Shown: positions 26,346 to 36,617 of the stretch, in pieces
Position numbering within the stretch: the stretch's first letter is position 1
Layout: each line of letters begins with the position of its first letter
Program-made: the position numbers and the translations under genes
Origin: JAGNZR01 sp051646055
GTDB taxonomy: Bacteria > Fusobacteriota > Fusobacteriia > Fusobacteriales > Fusobacteriaceae
Reading direction: 5' to 3'
Assembly (NCBI GenBank): GCA_051646055.1
Contig: JBOFCM010000047.1
Location: forward strand, 1 to 64,000
DNA length: 64,000 bases
The notes under the pieces: generated by a model
The model's database searches: none
Seen by the model: only the letters and a program-made list of their open reading frames with translations
Told to the model about the DNA's origin: nothing

Positions 26346-29300
26346 ATGCCAAATCCGAATGAACTGGGTAACTTGGTTCAGAATATTCGGCAGAACTTGA
26401 GTGCTGATAATTTCAGTGCTCAATCTTCTGTACAAGAGAATAGCTCTACCCAAGATCCAATTACTCAAGCTTTAAAGCAATTAGAGTCTCAAGAACAAGC
26501 TCGTCAAAATGCTTGGTTCAGTGATACTTCTAATCCTATTGGGGCAGTGGGTAACGTTGTTGCATCTATGGCTTATTCCGGTGCTAGAGTAGCCGGAGAT
26601 ACCATTTCATCTTTATATGGCTTAGGGGTACAGGATTTAAATTATGTATCCGAAGAAGCTAAAGAAGCTTATATCAGAGTAACTAATGCCCAACAAAGTG
26701 GTAATAGTTATGAGGGTATGGATAAAGATAAAGAGCTTCTTAACCAACGTATCAAACCAGTAAGTAAGAATATTAGTTCAGAAGCTAATGCTTTATTGAG
26801 TGAAAAGACTCAAGGTGAAGCTATTGCTAATGCTTTATCTAATGCTGAAACTCAAAAAGAAATTAGAGATTTCTTCAATATTCGTTCCATTGTGAACCAA
26901 GAAAACCAAAACTTTGTAACTGAAGCTGCAAAGATTGGTGATGCTAAGTTTGCAGATAAGGTGGAATCTGGTATTTCCAAAATGGAAAAAGGTAATGTCT
27001 TAGATGGTATTACCGATATTGCTGCTGGTGCAGTAGATGCCATTCTGGATACTGGTAAGAACTTATCTAAGGATCCAATTACTGCTATTAAAGCTACTTC
27101 TGAATTAGCCGGTGAGTTAGTTGGTGATGTAGCAGTTGGTTCCATGGGTATGCTGGGTAAGCTTGTACTTGGTGGTTCTAACGTTGGTTATGCTGCTGGG
27201 GAATATACTGATGCTCTCCTTAAATTTAAGGAAGATAACGGTAGATTACCCACTCAAGAAGAACTTAATAAAGCTAAGATTCAAGCTGCTTCATTAGCAT
27301 TGGCAGAAACTGCTGGTGACTTGATTGCATTGAAGGGAATCACCGGTAAAAAGAAAGGTGATAGCTCTATTACCCGGTTAGCTAGAGGTATTGCTGGAGC
27401 TAATACCAATGCGCTTGCAGAAGGTGTAACTGAAACCTATCAAACAGTAGTAGAGAACTCTTTATTCAAAGATAAGACAGAATACAAAGGTGCTTTTACT
27501 GCTGGTGTTATGGGTGCATTAGCTGGTGGGGGTACTAGAGTAGGATCTGATGTAGCTAGCTCTATTGGTTCAGGTGCTGAAAAAGTAGCAACTAAAGCTA
27601 GTGAGATTAAAACTAAACAAGAGTCTAAAACTACCCCGGTAACTGAAGAGCAGATTGCTAAAGCAGTTGATACTAGTGCTTCAGATTACAACGTAGCAGC
27701 TTCTGTAGAGACTTTAGCTAGAGCAACTCATGATAAGACAGTTACGCCTGAAAAACGTCAGGAGTACTATTCTGCGGCTCAGGAACAAGTAAATGCTCAA
27801 TCTACTAAGGTAGCTGACTTAGAGCAAAAGCTTATCAATGCTACTAAGGAGAACTTCGATGAAGTTGCTAAGGAATATGAAGCTGCATCTACTGAACTGG
27901 GTAAGGCCAGACAAGTACTTGCTAAAGCTATTCCAGCGACTCCTAAAGAGATTAAGCAAAATATTGGAGCTGCTATTCAAGGTGATTCTGGAGCTGCTAG
28001 AAGATCTTTTGGTTCATTCCAAGCTAAGCCAAGTACTCTTACTGCTGATGAAGCAATAGCTATTGCAGATGCTGATAACCAGTTAACCGAAGTAGAGAAT
28101 CAACAATTACGTAGTTATGCTGCTGTAGAGAAATCCTTACAGAGTGCTGAAGGGGTAAGAGATAATATTATCAATGGTGGTATTGATCCTGACTCTAAGA
28201 AGCAAATGTTAGGTATTAATAATTACCGGGATATGATTCTTTCTACTGATAGTGCTACTGCTAATGCTGGTTTGAAAGGATTAGGTGAATTTGCTACTCG
28301 ACATAATGATAAAGCTGCTGATGTAATTGCTGCATTTAACCAAGTTAAAGAAGCTGGTGGCTCTATTAAAGTGCCTGTTGGATTTGGTAAAGAACTTACT
28401 ATTCATAAAGGTTCTGGCAAGTTAGTAGGCCAGATTATGCAAGAAGCTACCTTATTGAATAGTACATATGCTGAGTTCTCTAAGATTACTCAAGCACAAC
28501 CAACTACCGAAACCAAACAAGAACAAAAACAACAAGAGCCAGCTAAGAAAGATGAGCAGGCTCAAGAACAAGTTACCGAACCAACTGTACAAAAGGAAGT
28601 TAAGCAAGAGGTAGCACCTCAAGTTGAAACTAAACCTACAGTAGAAGAGAAAGTAACTGAAGAAAAGGTAGAAACTAAGACTGAACCAGAAGTAACTATT
28701 AAACCTACTCCAGGGCAGGTAGATGGTTATTCATTGGCTCAGGAACTTACTACATCTGAAAGAGCTGAAGCTGGTAATAGAGTTGCTCAACAATTTGTTG
28801 GCAGTAATAAGACTAAAGCACTTAATACTGTTAATGATTTTGCTACTAGATTAAAAGCTAATGTTGAGTCTTTTATTAAACCTTATGTTAAAGAAAAAGA
28901 TTTAGCTAAAGCTACTGTAGTAGGTCAGTCATTCTCTCAATGGAATGATAAGGTTAGTAATGCTATTGATGCTGTATGGCAATATGACCCTAGAGCATTT
29001 AGGGATGAAGTACAGTTCTTAGCTAATGAAGAAGGTAAGTTACCGGATAATGTTAAAACTGCATTAGCAGTTGGGGCATACAACTGGATTATCTCTAATG
29101 GCAAGGATTCTACTTTCCATACCCCAGATAGTATCCGTAATTTACTTGGTTTAGCTGATGATGCTGCTGTTCCTCCTCAACTGTATGAAGTAGTACCTAC
29201 TGGTGCTAGAAGACAGTCAGTAATTAATGCTATGGGTGTAGCTACATTCCAAGCATTAAATCTGAAGATGAAGAAAGATGCTCCATCTGATGCTCAAGCT

Positions 29301-32300
29301 AAGTTAGAAACTGCATTAGGTATCTGGGTATATGAAGCATTAGTTAAAGCTAATGTTATTGAGCAGAAACCAAGGGTAAGTGGTAAAGATATTCTTAGTT
29401 CACTTCAAGGTAATTTACCTAAGTGGGCTAGTGAATTAGATCCTAAGATTACATTTGAAATGGCTCAGTTGAATTTAACTGATGACATGAATCAAATGAT
29501 CAAAACCAATAGTACTTACTCTGCATTTACTAATGATGTCTTTGGTTCAGTTAATGAAAGACCTATGCCTTCTTATACAGCCCCTAAAGCTGTACGTAAG
29601 ATTAGTAAGTCTTCTCAGCAAGTACCTAAGTCTCAGCAAAAAGTATTAGAGAAAGATCAAGCTAAACCATACTCATTCAGAGCTAATACTGTTAATAGCT
29701 TCTTTGGTTTGCCTAAAGATATGCAGCGTAGAATGATGGGCTATCAAGAAGATACTAGCCATGTTCTTAAAGTTAATGAAGCTGCTGTTGCCGGTAAGAA
29801 CAGAAGTATTGATAGAGAATTAGAGATTGCTGAGCAATTTTTCAATGAAACTTCTGAACAGGATACTGGGTTAGATACTCCTTTCTTCTTCCAACATACT
29901 GTATGGAAGCAAGGTCGTATGGGGTTAGGTAATTTGTTTAACCCCCAGTCCTCTAAGATACATCGGTATTTAGTTACTAGAGATGCTTGGAAGAATGAAA
30001 TCAGTTTGGATGATCAAGCTGCTGTAGATTTCTTTATGCTTTCTGTTGGTGAAGGATTTGACATTGAAACGGCTAAGGTTGGTTCACAGAAGGCTCTGGA
30101 GAAGACTAAAGAAGTCCTGGCTAATCCGGTAGTACAGGAAGCAATTAATCAGCTTAAAGAACAAATCCAAGGTAATGAGATTACTGATTATGATGTAATT
30201 GAGAAAGCAGTGAAGATTGGTGAAGGTAAGATGAAGTCTTATCTGTCATTGGTTTCTATGGCTGAATATCAATTAGCCCAAGAGTCTGGTTTAGGTAAGT
30301 TTACTCATTCTATGAGTAGAGAAACTGATGGTATTACCAACGGTGTATGTATCTCTACCCTTCAATTTGCTAATGCTTCAATGCAGGCAATGTTCAATGT
30401 ATTGAACAGAATGGGTATCTACCAAGAAGATATTTCTTTTAATGAATGGTCTTCTAGACCTGAAAACCAAGACTCTTATAAGTCCCTGGCTAGAGACTGG
30501 CAAAAGGGAATTGAATATGCAGTAAGTAGTTCACCTAAGTTATCTAGAACTTACATTGAAGTAAGTAAATTGTTTGGTTCATTTACTAAGCTTAACGAAG
30601 GTGGTGAAACAGAAGTAACTGGTGACGGCCGTAAGATTGCTAAGTCTCCATTGATGACTTCAATTTATGGTGCCGGCATTAGTGGAATTATTGAAGGTAT
30701 CGGTAATCAAGCAGTAGATAAGATTTACTCTAATGTTGAGAAGGCTTATGCCAAGTATCTCAAAGATGGTAATACTGCTGTACTGAGGGAATCTATTAAA
30801 AACCAGATGGATATTGTACATAATCTAACTGGTCAACGTCCTCAGATTACTCTGAATACTATTCGTGATTTCAAACTGCAACCAAGACAAGTAAAAGCTA
30901 TTCAAGCTGCTGTAAAAGAAGTGTATGAAGCACCTCTTAAAGATGCAATGGATGTGGATTACAAAGCTATCTTTGATACCCGTAACCAAATGAATGGTGC
31001 AGTTAACTTGGCTCATGAAATGTTCGTTAAGATGTATAACGCTGAAAAAGCTAAGCTCTTAACTGCATCTGGAACCAAAGTACTTACTGTAGAGCAGGAA
31101 CAAGAACTGTTCGATAACATGAAGCAGTTTATGCCTATTGTTAATACTGCTACTTCTAAGTTGGCCGGCAGAGAAAACTCATTTAATACTTTGATGGATT
31201 CTGGGTTGATTCTTACCAAAACAGATAAAGTTCCTGATATGACTTCTACAGTAGAAGTAAAAGGTAACTTTAAAGGTAAGAAATCTTCTAAATCTCACAG
31301 TATGAAGAATGATTTTGCTGCACCGGGTGTTGGTGCTGTACCAATGATGGTTCAGTCTGTAGATGCTGCTACTCAGCTATTTATGATGGCTTACTCTACT
31401 ATTCTTAATGTGCATGATGCTTCTTACATTTCTTGGAATGAATACCAGAATAGAAGTTTGTACAACAGAGGATTTGAAACCATCAATAAGAACTATTCTG
31501 TACCTTCTGAGATTGCAGACATGTTCAACAGGGTAGCTGATGCATTTGAACAATCTGGTTTAGAGCTTGATGAACAAGTAATGAAGGATGCTTCTAAAGC
31601 AATCTTTGATAGTAAAGACTTCGTTGGTTCTTTGGAACAAATCAAGTTCAGAGTAACTGATACTGCTGCTTACCATACTCAAAGTAAGTTGAATGTATTA
31701 AGTAATGCTAACCATATTGAACAGTACTCTAATGGTGAAGATTCGGGGTATGTTAAATCTAAGACACTTGGTTCATCTAGAAGCTACCAAGAAGTTTTGG
31801 ATAACAATGAATTTAATCGTTTGGAAAAGATCACTAGTCAAACTTCTGAACAACTGTTTGATACTCTTCAGCAGGTATCAGAAGTAAAAGATACTCCTCA
31901 ACATTTGGAGCATTTGAGAGAAGTACTGACTGGGGTAATCAATCAAGTACTGGAACCAATGAATATCTATATGGCTCAAGCTACAGATACACCTAATATT
32001 GGTGTTACTTCTGGTATGGATATGCACTTGGTTAATCAGATTAATAGTAAGCAAGCTACTAACCCTATGCTTACTCATGGTGTTCGTATGTCTTCTTCTG
32101 AAGTGTACGTTCATGAATTGGTTCACAACGTTACTCAGAATTCCATTGATACTAATCCAGTATTGCGTAAGCAATTGGAAAGATTATGGAAGCAAGCTAA
32201 GCAACAGTTAACAGTAAGAGACTTCATGGAAGATAAATCACTTCCTGAATCTAGTGCTGAATACCAAGCAGCTAAAGAACGTTACGATTACATTTTTAAC

Positions 32301-35279
32301 CCTAAGAAAGATGCTACTGTTCAAGGTAAAAATAGATCTAACTACTTACATGAGTTTGTTGCCCATGGCTTAACTAACAAACAATTTATTGAAGGGCTAA
32401 GTAAGCTTGAGTATCAGAATGATGTAACCAGAGTAGAATCTGATTACCTAACTGGCAGATTAATTGGTGAGATTAGTGCTTGGTTCCAGAGAGCTTTGAA
32501 CTTCTTAAACCACAGATTAATGAGCTTGTATGGTAAGACTGTAGATAAGCAATTGGCTCAGTTGTTCACTGCTTTAGCGGGGGTAGATTCTTCCATTAAG
32601 GGGGAATTGGTTCGTAAATCTAACCGGGTAATGGAAATTTTTGCCGGTCCGGTGGTAGATGTACTAAACAACTCTAATCTGCAAAAAGTAGTAGAACCTG
32701 TAGTTAAATTTAAAGGTATTGCTAAAGAAGCTATTCGTAAGGAAATTGAAGCCGGCAAAGTATCTACTATTGGGCAGGTAGCTAAGTATGGCTACAACAA
32801 GATTTACCAATCTAACCAACAATTAGCAGAACTATTTTTGTCTTTGGTTACTGAAGCTAGGGGTAGACATGATGCTGTTAAAGTACTTCATGACCTTAAG
32901 CGTTTAGGTAATAAGAACATTGATAGATTCCGTAAGCAGATGTCCAATGACTATGCTGCTTTTGTTAATGAAGCTTTTAAGGAAAAGATTACTCCTGAAC
33001 AGAAACAAGCATTGTCCAGAGTATTCTTGAAAACTGATATTGCTTCTTTGTTGGATAACTTTACTCAACAAGAACTTGAAGAGATGCTGAAGGATCCATC
33101 TAAGTTAGAAGAGAGTATCACTAACTTGGAAAGAGAATTAGCAAGCTTTGAAGATGTTGGTTCGCATTACATTAAGCAAGCTAGAAACTTGGGCCAGTTT
33201 ATGGTTACAGGTAAATCTTATTTACCTAATGCCATGTTGAATGCTCAGAACATTGCTGATCTCTTAGGTACTGATTTGAGTATTCCTGACTATGCAGACC
33301 ATGCTGCTACTCTGATTGATCAGTTAGCATCACTTCATGCATTGAAGGCAACTAAACCAGAACACAGAACCCAGATTAATAAATTGGTTTCGCAGGAGTC
33401 AGTAAGAACTGATAATCAGAATGGTATTACTACCATGCTGAATTTGTTGAAAGAGTTTAAAGCACAGTCAGATAAAGAGTTTGCTGATAACCCAAGACAT
33501 ATGGTGAAAGGGTATATGACTGATAAAGTTAACCCTAACATTGATGTCAGAGTAGTAGATAAGGACCGCATTCCTGAACTAGAAGCACAAGGTTATACCT
33601 TGGTTTCAGGTGTTCAGAAAGACATGACTGACCCAACATATGAAGCAAAATATATGATGGTGAATAGACATGGTGCAAACACTAGCCACATTGGGGGTGT
33701 AGCTTACATCATGAATAATAAGTCTCGTGGTACTTCTGCTGTAATGAATGCCGGGCAATCAGATGGGTACACTTTAGATCCTGCTGCACTAGGTAAGATG
33801 AAAGCTGAAGCTACTAGATTGTCTCTTATTGGTTTAAGTACTACAGAACTGTCTCAAGAGAACTTTGCAATTCCAGTAGTAGATGGGGAAGGTAACATCA
33901 CTAATTATCGTTATGTAATGTCTGACGATGTTAAGGATGAAATTATGGATAGGGATATGTCTTTTGATGACATGATGGGGATTATGTTCTCTAACTTGGC
34001 AGTCAAAGATAAGATTAAAGAACAGAACCAATCATTGGTTACAGCTCTTTATGATTCCTATGCAGAAGCTACTGATTTAGATGATTATGTAGAAGTTTCC
34101 CCTACTGCTCAGGATAGTCGTTACAGAGAGAATTGGAGTCTTCTGCCAGAAGATATGAAGCAGCAAGCCAAAGAAACTTTTGGTTCCAATGTAATCTTTG
34201 TTCGTAAGAGTGAAGTAGATCTTGTATTTGGATATCACAAGTACTCTGCTGCTAACCTGTGGAAGATGTCTAAAGAAGATAGAAATGCTATCCAGAACAT
34301 GGTTGTATGGGCGGTAGAAGCTATCTTTGGTAAGAAGGCTGCATTAGCAGTTAGACGTGGTGAAGAGTTAATGAAAGCAATTGGTAACTTTATTAAAGAT
34401 GCCATTGTAATTAAATCTGGGGTAGTTACCTTGGGTAACATCATGTCTAACGTAGTTTTGCTTTCTACACTAGGTGTCCCTATGAAAGATATTTTGAAGG
34501 GGCATAAAGACTCTTATCAGGGTATGAAAGAGTACAAAGATCTTCATGCTAAGGTTGAACAAGTAAGACTGAAATTAAGTACAGCTAAGATGAGTCAGAA
34601 CCAAAGATCTAATTTGGAATCTGAACTAGCTAGACTGGAAGAAAGACTTGCTGTTAACCCTGTAGCAGCAATGATGGATCATGGATTGTTATCTACTATT
34701 GTGGAGGATATTGATACCGATAAGGAAGAGTACAAACTGAAGCAACGTATTAAACGTAAAGCCGGGGATACTATGGATAAGGCAGAAGCTTTAGCCCAGA
34801 AGATTCCAGAAGGCATAAGAATGGCAGCTAAAGAAGCATTTGTTATGCATGGTTCTCAACTGTACGATTTCTTAAACGAAAGTGCTCAGTTCTCTGACTT
34901 TGGTGCTAGATACGTTCTCTTTAAACACATGGTAGAGAAGAAGGGAATGGAACCAGATGTGGTTGCTGGGGAAGTGATGGATATCTTTATTGACTACGAC
35001 TTACCAACTCATAAAGGTATTCAATACTTAAATGATTTAGGTGTGTTGATGTTCTCTAAATATGTTATTCGAGTGCAGAAGATGATTCTTAAGATTCTTA
35101 AAGAGCATCCGGCTAGAGTAGCAAGTTGGGCAATGTTGCAGAATTTCTTTGGGGATATCTCTGATATTACAGATTCAGCTGCATTTATCCAAACCAACCC
35201 GCTAAACAGATTCATTAATCCGTTTGCCAAGCTTACTGAAGTACCAGATGACATTCTCACTATGAGAGCGTTCAACTAA
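26346..35279 (+). CDS. Giant virion-encapsidated RNA polymerase with metallopeptidase-like domain
   Basis: A 2,977-residue protein, N4 gp50-type. Packaged in the head, such a polymerase enters the cell with the DNA and transcribes early genes. T7/N4 motifs: GR then FNPQ at ~1183-1205 (T7: RGRVYAVSMFNPQ); motif A TDGITNG with D1328; motif B R1429-x3-K1433-x7-Y1441-G, the same spacing as T7 R627/K631/Y639; motif C VHDASYIS with H1690-D1691. After the polymerase lies a zinc-peptidase signature HELVH (1923-1927) with HEFVAH (~2002), where E2003 may be the third ligand. The N-terminal ~1,100 residues are helical with hydrophobic stretches (80-110, 225-300). Confidence 0.9.
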   Translation: MPNPNELGNLVQNIRQNLSADNFSAQSSVQENSSTQDPITQALKQLESQEQARQNAWFSDTSNPIGAVGNVVASMAYSGARVAGDTISSLYGLGVQDLNYVSEEAKEAYIRVTNAQQSGNSYEGMDKDKELLNQRIKPVSKNISSEANALLSEKTQGEAIANALSNAETQKEIRDFFNIRSIVNQENQNFVTEAAKIGDAKFADKVESGISKMEKGNVLDGITDIAAGAVDAILDTGKNLSKDPITAIKATSELAGELVGDVAVGSMGMLGKLVLGGSNVGYAAGEYTDALLKFKEDNGRLPTQEELNKAKIQAASLALAETAGDLIALKGITGKKKGDSSITRLARGIAGANTNALAEGVTETYQTVVENSLFKDKTEYKGAFTAGVMGALAGGGTRVGSDVASSIGSGAEKVATKASEIKTKQESKTTPVTEEQIAKAVDTSASDYNVAASVETLARATHDKTVTPEKRQEYYSAAQEQVNAQSTKVADLEQKLINATKENFDEVAKEYEAASTELGKARQVLAKAIPATPKEIKQNIGAAIQGDSGAARRSFGSFQAKPSTLTADEAIAIADADNQLTEVENQQLRSYAAVEKSLQSAEGVRDNIINGGIDPDSKKQMLGINNYRDMILSTDSATANAGLKGLGEFATRHNDKAADVIAAFNQVKEAGGSIKVPVGFGKELTIHKGSGKLVGQIMQEATLLNSTYAEFSKITQAQPTTETKQEQKQQEPAKKDEQAQEQVTEPTVQKEVKQEVAPQVETKPTVEEKVTEEKVETKTEPEVTIKPTPGQVDGYSLAQELTTSERAEAGNRVAQQFVGSNKTKALNTVNDFATRLKANVESFIKPYVKEKDLAKATVVGQSFSQWNDKVSNAIDAVWQYDPRAFRDEVQFLANEEGKLPDNVKTALAVGAYNWIISNGKDSTFHTPDSIRNLLGLADDAAVPPQLYEVVPTGARRQSVINAMGVATFQALNLKMKKDAPSDAQAKLETALGIWVYEALVKANVIEQKPRVSGKDILSSLQGNLPKWASELDPKITFEMAQLNLTDDMNQMIKTNSTYSAFTNDVFGSVNERPMPSYTAPKAVRKISKSSQQVPKSQQKVLEKDQAKPYSFRANTVNSFFGLPKDMQRRMMGYQEDTSHVLKVNEAAVAGKNRSIDRELEIAEQFFNETSEQDTGLDTPFFFQHTVWKQGRMGLGNLFNPQSSKIHRYLVTRDAWKNEISLDDQAAVDFFMLSVGEGFDIETAKVGSQKALEKTKEVLANPVVQEAINQLKEQIQGNEITDYDVIEKAVKIGEGKMKSYLSLVSMAEYQLAQESGLGKFTHSMSRETDGITNGVCISTLQFANASMQAMFNVLNRMGIYQEDISFNEWSSRPENQDSYKSLARDWQKGIEYAVSSSPKLSRTYIEVSKLFGSFTKLNEGGETEVTGDGRKIAKSPLMTSIYGAGISGIIEGIGNQAVDKIYSNVEKAYAKYLKDGNTAVLRESIKNQMDIVHNLTGQRPQITLNTIRDFKLQPRQVKAIQAAVKEVYEAPLKDAMDVDYKAIFDTRNQMNGAVNLAHEMFVKMYNAEKAKLLTASGTKVLTVEQEQELFDNMKQFMPIVNTATSKLAGRENSFNTLMDSGLILTKTDKVPDMTSTVEVKGNFKGKKSSKSHSMKNDFAAPGVGAVPMMVQSVDAATQLFMMAYSTILNVHDASYISWNEYQNRSLYNRGFETINKNYSVPSEIADMFNRVADAFEQSGLELDEQVMKDASKAIFDSKDFVGSLEQIKFRVTDTAAYHTQSKLNVLSNANHIEQYSNGEDSGYVKSKTLGSSRSYQEVLDNNEFNRLEKITSQTSEQLFDTLQQVSEVKDTPQHLEHLREVLTGVINQVLEPMNIYMAQATDTPNIGVTSGMDMHLVNQINSKQATNPMLTHGVRMSSSEVYVHELVHNVTQNSIDTNPVLRKQLERLWKQAKQQLTVRDFMEDKSLPESSAEYQAAKERYDYIFNPKKDATVQGKNRSNYLHEFVAHGLTNKQFIEGLSKLEYQNDVTRVESDYLTGRLIGEISAWFQRALNFLNHRLMSLYGKTVDKQLAQLFTALAGVDSSIKGELVRKSNRVMEIFAGPVVDVLNNSNLQKVVEPVVKFKGIAKEAIRKEIEAGKVSTIGQVAKYGYNKIYQSNQQLAELFLSLVTEARGRHDAVKVLHDLKRLGNKNIDRFRKQMSNDYAAFVNEAFKEKITPEQKQALSRVFLKTDIASLLDNFTQQELEEMLKDPSKLEESITNLERELASFEDVGSHYIKQARNLGQFMVTGKSYLPNAMLNAQNIADLLGTDLSIPDYADHAATLIDQLASLHALKATKPEHRTQINKLVSQESVRTDNQNGITTMLNLLKEFKAQSDKEFADNPRHMVKGYMTDKVNPNIDVRVVDKDRIPELEAQGYTLVSGVQKDMTDPTYEAKYMMVNRHGANTSHIGGVAYIMNNKSRGTSAVMNAGQSDGYTLDPAALGKMKAEATRLSLIGLSTTELSQENFAIPVVDGEGNITNYRYVMSDDVKDEIMDRDMSFDDMMGIMFSNLAVKDKIKEQNQSLVTALYDSYAEATDLDDYVEVSPTAQDSRYRENWSLLPEDMKQQAKETFGSNVIFVRKSEVDLVFGYHKYSAANLWKMSKEDRNAIQNMVVWAVEAIFGKKAALAVRRGEELMKAIGNFIKDAIVIKSGVVTLGNIMSNVVLLSTLGVPMKDILKGHKDSYQGMKEYKDLHAKVEQVRLKLSTAKMSQNQRSNLESELARLEERLAVNPVAAMMDHGLLSTIVEDIDTDKEEYKLKQRIKRKAGDTMDKAEALAQKIPEGIRMAAKEAFVMHGSQLYDFLNESAQFSDFGARYVLFKHMVEKKGMEPDVVAGEVMDIFIDYDLPTHKGIQYLNDLGVLMFSKYVIRVQKMILKILKEHPARVASWAMLQNFFGDISDITDSAAFIQTNPLNRFINPFAKLTEVPDDILTMRAFN

Positions 35280-35284
35280 AAAGA

Positions 35285-35305
35285 AGGGGAGCTTAATGCT
35301 CCCCT
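35285..35305. terminator. Bidirectional terminator between late and replication blocks
   Basis: An 8-bp stem (AGGGGAGC/GCTCCCCT) with loop TTAAT. A-rich sequence on its left and CTTTTAAT on its right give T runs on both strands. It sits between convergent genes ending at 35279 and 35311. Confidence 0.85.
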
Positions 35306-35310
35306 AACTT

Positions 35311-35586
35311 TTAATCTTCTACGTTATCCTTATTCAAACGGATACGTTGACGAAGAATAGCGTTATATTGCCGCATTGAATCCAATTGCAGAACCAATAA
35401 GAACTGGTTCTCATTGTTCAGACTTAAGAAAGAGTTGCTTCGGATGTAGATTTCCAATCCATCAATCTTTGCAGCTAATTCTTTGGCTTCGTTGGTTAAA
35501 CGAGAAAAAGCTTCTTTGGAAAACTTCTTCTCAAGAGCTAAGTCTGATTCTTGTAGTACTGCAATTTTATCAATTTGGTTCGACAT
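35311..35586 (-). CDS. Small conserved phage protein (crAss001_48-like)
   Basis: A 91-residue helical protein. The pattern (RLTNEAKELAAKIDGLEIYI, then Q-F-L-L-V-L-Q-L-D-S-M-R-Q-Y, then ILRQRI) matches a small protein widespread in phages and annotated after crAss001 gene 48; its function is unknown. The start overlaps the upstream stop (TAATG) behind GAGGTT. Confidence 0.7.
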   Translation of the reverse strand: MSNQIDKIAVLQESDLALEKKFSKEAFSRLTNEAKELAAKIDGLEIYIRSNSFLSLNNENQFLLVLQLDSMRQYNAILRQRIRLNKDNVED

Positions 35587-35804
35587 TATAACCTCAGCTT
35601 ACCTGTGTTTAGATGGTGGATTATTTTCTTACGTGTAAGAAACTTATTCTCACCATCACAGCAGAATGCATCAAGTGATTCTTCTACATTCTTAGTTTGA
35701 TCTAACAGAATCTGGATTAACTCCAGATCCTCATTGCTAAGAAAGTAGTTACCACTTCTTGGTTTAACCGAAGAGTGGTTGGGTGAGGTCAATGACTGCA
35801 TCAT
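35586..35804 (-). CDS. Small hypothetical protein, start uncertain
   Basis: A frame of about 72 residues from ATG 35804, read in a different frame over the end of the upstream gene. The last ~50 residues (NEDLELIQILLDQTKNVEES) look like genuine protein. The frame is open further upstream to a TTG at 35846, and neither start has a convincing ribosome binding site. It may be translated by coupling to the gene at 35764. No family recognised. Confidence 0.45.
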   Translation of the reverse strand: MMQSLTSPNHSSVKPRSGNYFLSNEDLELIQILLDQTKNVEESLDAFCCDGENKFLTRKKIIHHLNTGKLRL

Positions 35805-36198
35805 CTGGGGTAGTGGCAACTTCATCAGGAATAGCTTCAGAACCAAACAGAGGTTTATCTTCTACAATTGGTTCAACAGGCATATCAGTATTAGCCGGCA
35901 GAATGATTTCTGGTTCAGCTTCCGGTTCAGCTTCAACAGGAACTTTAACTTCTACTGGGGCATCTACAGATTCCAATGCTTTACAGTCTTCAGTACCAGG
36001 GATTTCTAATTGAGCTTTTTCAGCTTCAATTTCAGCTTTAGTACGACGATGACGTTTACGTACTACTTTTTCTTCTTTGGTTTCTGGTTCGTCTTCTACA
36101 GAGTCAAAACCTTCGATAACCAATTCAGCTTCTTCAAAGGTAACGTTAGAGTCACGAATGATTTCTAGAGCTTCTTGCAAAGTGAAGATAATTTTCAT
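35764..36198 (-). CDS. Acidic, low-complexity protein ending in PLFG
   Basis: A 144-residue protein. Residues 1-32 form a small helical head, a basic patch follows (VVRKRHRRTKAEIEAEK, ~45-61), and the rest is an acidic Pro/Glu/Val-rich tail. It contains PLFG twice, once at the very C-terminus. The phage SSB, encoded nearby, also ends in LFG, so both tails may bind one partner. Its ATG overlaps the RusA-like gene's TGA. Confidence 0.6.
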   Translation of the reverse strand: MKIIFTLQEALEIIRDSNVTFEEAELVIEGFDSVEDEPETKEEKVVRKRHRRTKAEIEAEKAQLEIPGTEDCKALESVDAPVEVKVPVEAEPEAEPEIILPANTDMPVEPIVEDKPLFGSEAIPDEVATTPDDAVIDLTQPLFG

Positions 36199-36617
36199 AT
36201 AGCTTTCCCATATACATAGATGTCAACACGGGGTAATTCTTTGCACACACTTCCAAATTCAAACTCTGACTTTTGGACAATTTTATAATTGTCATCAGTT
36301 AAGATTCCTAACTCGGTTAAAGCATCCTCAAAGAACTTCTGATGAATACTACATACGTTACCTGTATCCGTAGATCTTTTACTTCCAGGATACATGATGT
36401 AGACAAGTCGAACAGCATTAAGCTTAGGCAGCTTAAGAATCTGTTCTTTCATATGTTCTTTGTAGAGGATTTTGGCTTTATTGAGGGTATGGTAGTGGGC
36501 ATTGCGGTAGTTATTCAGGTTAAGGATAAACTTAGTTTTTGGGTTTACCTGAATAAATAAAGGGGATTTAATAATCCCCTTTAAGGTAAATTCTGCTGGA
36601 TTAACCAAACAGAGCAC
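36195..36617 (-). CDS. RusA-like Holliday junction resolvase
   Basis: Up to 140 residues. The core matches RusA-family endonucleases: NLNNYRNAHYHTLNKAK, then a conserved acid-rich stretch around STDTGNV...FFEDALTELG and GILTDDNYKIV, whose Asp residues would bind Mg2+ and cut branched DNA. The start is unclear: a GTG at 36617 is open, but the first ~20 codons lie inside the SSB terminator hairpin, so a later non-ATG start near 36570 is possible. The role would be resolving recombination intermediates before packaging. Confidence 0.65.
   Translation of the reverse strand: MLCLVNPAEFTLKGIIKSPLFIQVNPKTKFILNLNNYRNAHYHTLNKAKILYKEHMKEQILKLPKLNAVRLVYIMYPGSKRSTDTGNVCSIHQKFFEDALTELGILTDDNYKIVQKSEFEFGSVCKELPRVDIYVYGKAI
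36551..36582 (-). terminator. Terminator after the SSB gene
   Basis: A 10-bp stem (AAAGGGGATT/AATCCCCTTT), loop TAAT/ATTA, followed leftward by TATTTATTC. It overlaps the 5' end of the RusA-like frame, so resolvase expression is probably reduced relative to SSB. Confidence 0.75.
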
